8,153 nt of DNA. Origin: Rickettsia endosymbiont of Bryobia graminum (GTDB lineage: Bacteria; Pseudomonadota; Alphaproteobacteria; Rickettsiales; Rickettsiaceae). The stretch lies in contig JAJIYR010000167.1 of NCBI GenBank assembly GCA_020881085.1, positions 1-8,153 on the forward strand, read 5' to 3'. Every line of letters begins with the position of its first letter. Position 1 is the first letter of the stretch. Below the pieces are notes generated by a model that saw only the letters and a program-made list of their open reading frames with translations, ran no database searches and was not told the DNA's origin. This document shows, one piece after another, positions 6,465 to 8,153 of the stretch. Made by a program: the position numbers and the translations under genes.

Positions 6465-8054
6465 ATGCTAAATAAGATTAGAAAGACCGCCGATAGTTTT
6501 GTAATGAAAATGCTCCTAGCAATGATAGCCTTTGCATTTGTTGGGTGGGGTATTAAAGATGTTCTTCAAGGAAATCAAAACTTTGATATAGTTAAGTTCT
6601 CTAATACAAAAAACATTACAGAGGATGATTTTCTGAGAGCAAAAACTGAACAAATTCGCTTATTACAAAAGCAAACAGGTTCTAATTTAAGCGAAGATCA
6701 AATAAAGCAATTAAATATTGATAATTTTATTATCAAAAAACTTGTTAATGACAGTATCTTAAATTATTTAGTTCAATATTATGATTTAGATTTGACTGAT
6801 GACACAGTAGCTCAATTAGTAAAAGACTCTCCTCACTTTAAAAATGAGCAAAATATCTTTGATTTAGCATTATTTAAAAATTTTCTTAAGAATTCTTATA
6901 CTACTGAGGAAAAATATTTAACAGATCTCAAAGAACAATCCTTAAAAAATACTTTAATAACTATTTTTTTAGAATCATTTCCTGTACCTAAAATAACTAT
7001 TCAAAATATAGTTAATTATATGGCTGAAACAAGAGATATAACCCTAGTACAAATGGATCTAAAATACTCTTCTAAAAATGAACCTATAGATTCCCCAACT
7101 GAAGGACAATTAGAAGAGTTTTATAAAAATAATCAAAATCTTTTTGAGTTATCAGAAAAACGTAGCGTATCATATATAAAAACCTCAAATTCCTCATTAC
7201 AGAAGCAAATCAATAATAGTAATGAGGAATTATTAAATTTTTATAATGAAAATAAAGAAGAATTCACTAATAAAAAATTTAATGATGTACAAAAAGAAGT
7301 TGATAAAATATTACAAAAACAAAAATCTGAAAAAATAAAACTTCAGTTAGTTAAAAATTTAGAGGATGATGTAGCAGCAGGATTAACTTTAAAGGAAATC
7401 TCTGAAAAATATCAATTACCTATAAAAAATATAAACTATACAACTTATCAGGATTTACTTAATAATTCTGAAATAGCTCTAAATGCAGATAATATTTTTG
7501 AGTTAACTGAAGGGGAAGTATCATATCCCATGGAGCAAGCAAATTCTGAATCTTTCATAGTTGTTGAAGTTAAAGAAATCCAACAAAATAAAATACAAGA
7601 ATTTGCTTTAGTTAAAGATCAAGTAAAAAAACTTTTATACGAACAAAATTTAGAAAATGCTAATTTAAAGAAATTTAAAGACTTTGCTAATAATTACAAG
7701 CTAAACAATAATCCACCTCAAGGGGTTACCTTGAATAATATGCAACTAACACGATCTGAAATTCAAGAAAATAGCCAACTTCTTCCAGATTTATTAGTAG
7801 CTATTTTTCATACCAACACCGATTCTAATACTCATGTTTTCCAATCAAAAGATATAGCTTATTTCGCTCACATAAAATCAATACAAATTGATAAGGAAAA
7901 AAGCAAAAATATTGAGAAGGAAAATCTTAAGAATATTACTCAAACTATCAAAAATAGCATTATTGATGAATTAATCAGCTATGGTATTAAACAAAATAAT
8001 ATGGTCATACAAAAAATAAAAGTAATCCCCGCCGCAAGCAGCGGGGTATTTTAG
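6465..8054 (+). CDS. ppiD: PpiD-like membrane-anchored periplasmic folding factor
   Basis: This 529-residue protein starts at the ATG giving MLNKIRKTADSFVMK, the typical alphaproteobacterial PpiD N-terminus; a longer frame from a TTG at 6399 adds 22 non-conserved residues. One membrane anchor (about residues 13-29, ending FVGWGIKDVLQG) is followed by a SurA_N-like helical domain and a long Lys/Asn-rich periplasmic part. A rotamase-like segment can be seen around 343-365 (IFELTEGEVSYP), but the full parvulin signature (the GGDMGW-type stretch) is not visible, so it may act as a chaperone at the Sec exit, not an isomerase. Its last codons (PAASSGV, 8028-8048) are GC-rich, unlike the rest, and are made of the hairpin at 8027-8046. 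The native C-terminus appears to have been replaced there. Its stop codon overlaps the convergent transposase stop. Confidence 0.88.
   Translation: MLNKIRKTADSFVMKMLLAMIAFAFVGWGIKDVLQGNQNFDIVKFSNTKNITEDDFLRAKTEQIRLLQKQTGSNLSEDQIKQLNIDNFIIKKLVNDSILNYLVQYYDLDLTDDTVAQLVKDSPHFKNEQNIFDLALFKNFLKNSYTTEEKYLTDLKEQSLKNTLITIFLESFPVPKITIQNIVNYMAETRDITLVQMDLKYSSKNEPIDSPTEGQLEEFYKNNQNLFELSEKRSVSYIKTSNSSLQKQINNSNEELLNFYNENKEEFTNKKFNDVQKEVDKILQKQKSEKIKLQLVKNLEDDVAAGLTLKEISEKYQLPIKNINYTTYQDLLNNSEIALNADNIFELTEGEVSYPMEQANSESFIVVEVKEIQQNKIQEFALVKDQVKKLLYEQNLENANLKKFKDFANNYKLNNNPPQGVTLNNMQLTRSEIQENSQLLPDLLVAIFHTNTDSNTHVFQSKDIAYFAHIKSIQIDKEKSKNIEKENLKNITQTIKNSIIDELISYGIKQNNMVIQKIKVIPAASSGVF
8027..8046. repeat. Perfect GC-rich hairpin, probable IS200/IS605 right-end structure
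   Basis: CCCCGC (8027-8032) and GCGGGG (8041-8046) form a perfect 6-bp GC stem with an 8-nt loop CGCAAGCA. It is followed rightward by TATTTTAG and lies 4 bp from the minus-strand transposase stop. It doubles as the last coding bases of ppiD. It could also help terminate ppiD transcription, although the T-run is short. A decayed relative lies at 156-177. Confidence 0.75.
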
Positions 8055-8153
8055 AAGAAAGCTAGCTGATGATCCTCATGCAGTTTCTTATATTCCATGC
8101 CTTGGTTTTTTTACGTATTTTCCTATCATATTCTCATTTCCATGCTTACCTAC
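8051..8153 (-). pseudogene. tnpA: IS200/IS605 Y1 transposase TnpA, C-terminal part, frameshifted
   Basis: Read leftward from the window edge, the frame gives VGKHGNENMIGKYVK. After a one-base shift it continues NQGMEYKKLHEDHQLAFF and a stop at 8053-8051. Together this matches the C-terminus of IS200/IS605 TnpA: a VGK...YVKNQ helix carrying the catalytic Tyr (8117-8115) and, four residues on, the Gln metal ligand (Q131 in ISHp608), then a basic tail ending QLxxF. The shift lies in an A7 run (T-run 8106-8112); an A6 would restore one frame. Only about 34 of an expected 130-150 residues are inside the window. The lesion may be decay, or be bypassed by slippage. The HUH motif lies outside the window, so the family call rests on the C-terminus alone. 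Confidence 0.75.

Larger units (their letters stand above)
8021..8153 (-). mobile_element. IS200/IS605-family insertion sequence, right-end fragment
   Basis: The window cuts into an element whose transposase 3' end (8051-8153) lies 4 bp from a GC-rich hairpin (8027-8046). IS200/IS605 elements are transposed as single strands by a Y1 HUH transposase, have subterminal hairpins instead of terminal inverted repeats, and make no target duplication, all consistent with this arrangement. The exact outer boundary is not determinable here; it should lie at or a few bases left of 8027, inside the ppiD 3' end. The rest of the element lies beyond 8153. Confidence 0.65.

Noticed and set aside
8027..8050. 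Simple rho-independent terminator of ppiD
   Set aside because: The T-run is short and interrupted, the hairpin is within the coding sequence, and its position against a convergent transposase end fits an IS end better. A secondary terminator role remains possible.
8078..8153. Plus-strand open frame starting MQFLIFHALVF at the right edge
   Set aside because: No ribosome binding site. The opposite strand encodes a recognisable transposase C-terminus over the same bases.
1..8153. Defence, toxin-antitoxin, CRISPR or other novel multi-gene system
   Set aside because: All substantial genes are recognisable housekeeping or envelope genes. No repeat-spacer array or unexplained gene cluster is present.

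Overview
The window is AT-rich, densely packed and has short intergenic gaps. It looks like the chromosome of an obligate intracellular alphaproteobacterium of the Rickettsiaceae (Rickettsia or a close relative such as the Megaira/Tisiphia lineages). The evidence is the alphaproteobacterial-type FdxA, CcmC and PpiD proteins, a surface beta-barrel whose signal peptide resembles the rickettsial Adr adhesins, and GC-rich hairpins standing out from an AT-rich background. An intact kdsA (Kdo synthesis) argues for an LPS-bearing lineage, and so against Anaplasmataceae and Orientia. The genus is inferred, not proven.

Layout. Positions 1-330 hold no convincing gene. They contain a 13-bp inverted repeat (123-190), a GC-rich hairpin relic (156-177) and a rho-independent terminator (about 261-299). 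A leftward outer-membrane beta-barrel gene (333-1064) follows, with a 317-bp upstream region carrying a duplicated promoter-like module. A tight leftward cluster then occupies 1382-6390. In transcription order it is tpiA, secG, kdsA, cca, znuA-like, ccmC and fdxA. The junctions cca/znuA and znuA/ccmC overlap, and ccmC/fdxA are 9 bp apart. A divergent 74-bp region separates tpiA from the rightward ppiD gene (6465-8054). At the right edge lies the 3' end of an IS200/IS605-type Y1 transposase (minus strand), with a perfect GC-rich hairpin just beyond its stop codon.

The cluster mixes housekeeping and envelope functions: triose-phosphate interconversion, the Sec translocon, Kdo for LPS, tRNA CCA maturation, periplasmic metal binding, cytochrome c maturation and an Fe-S electron carrier. 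PpiD and the beta-barrel protein add envelope folding and surface exposure.

The main surprises are signs of genome decay and mobile-element activity, not a new system. (1) tpiA is frameshifted by a 5-bp tandem duplication that detaches its last 19 codons and the phosphate-binding loop 8, and it breaks a likely translational coupling to secG. (2) The last codons and stop of ppiD appear to be supplied by the IS200-type end hairpin. (3) The transposase carries a one-base slip in an A7 run between its catalytic Tyr and Gln codons. (4) The zinc-binding-protein homologue has lost a canonical metal-ligand histidine. I do not see a defence system, CRISPR array, tRNA, rRNA or a clearly undescribed multi-gene system.
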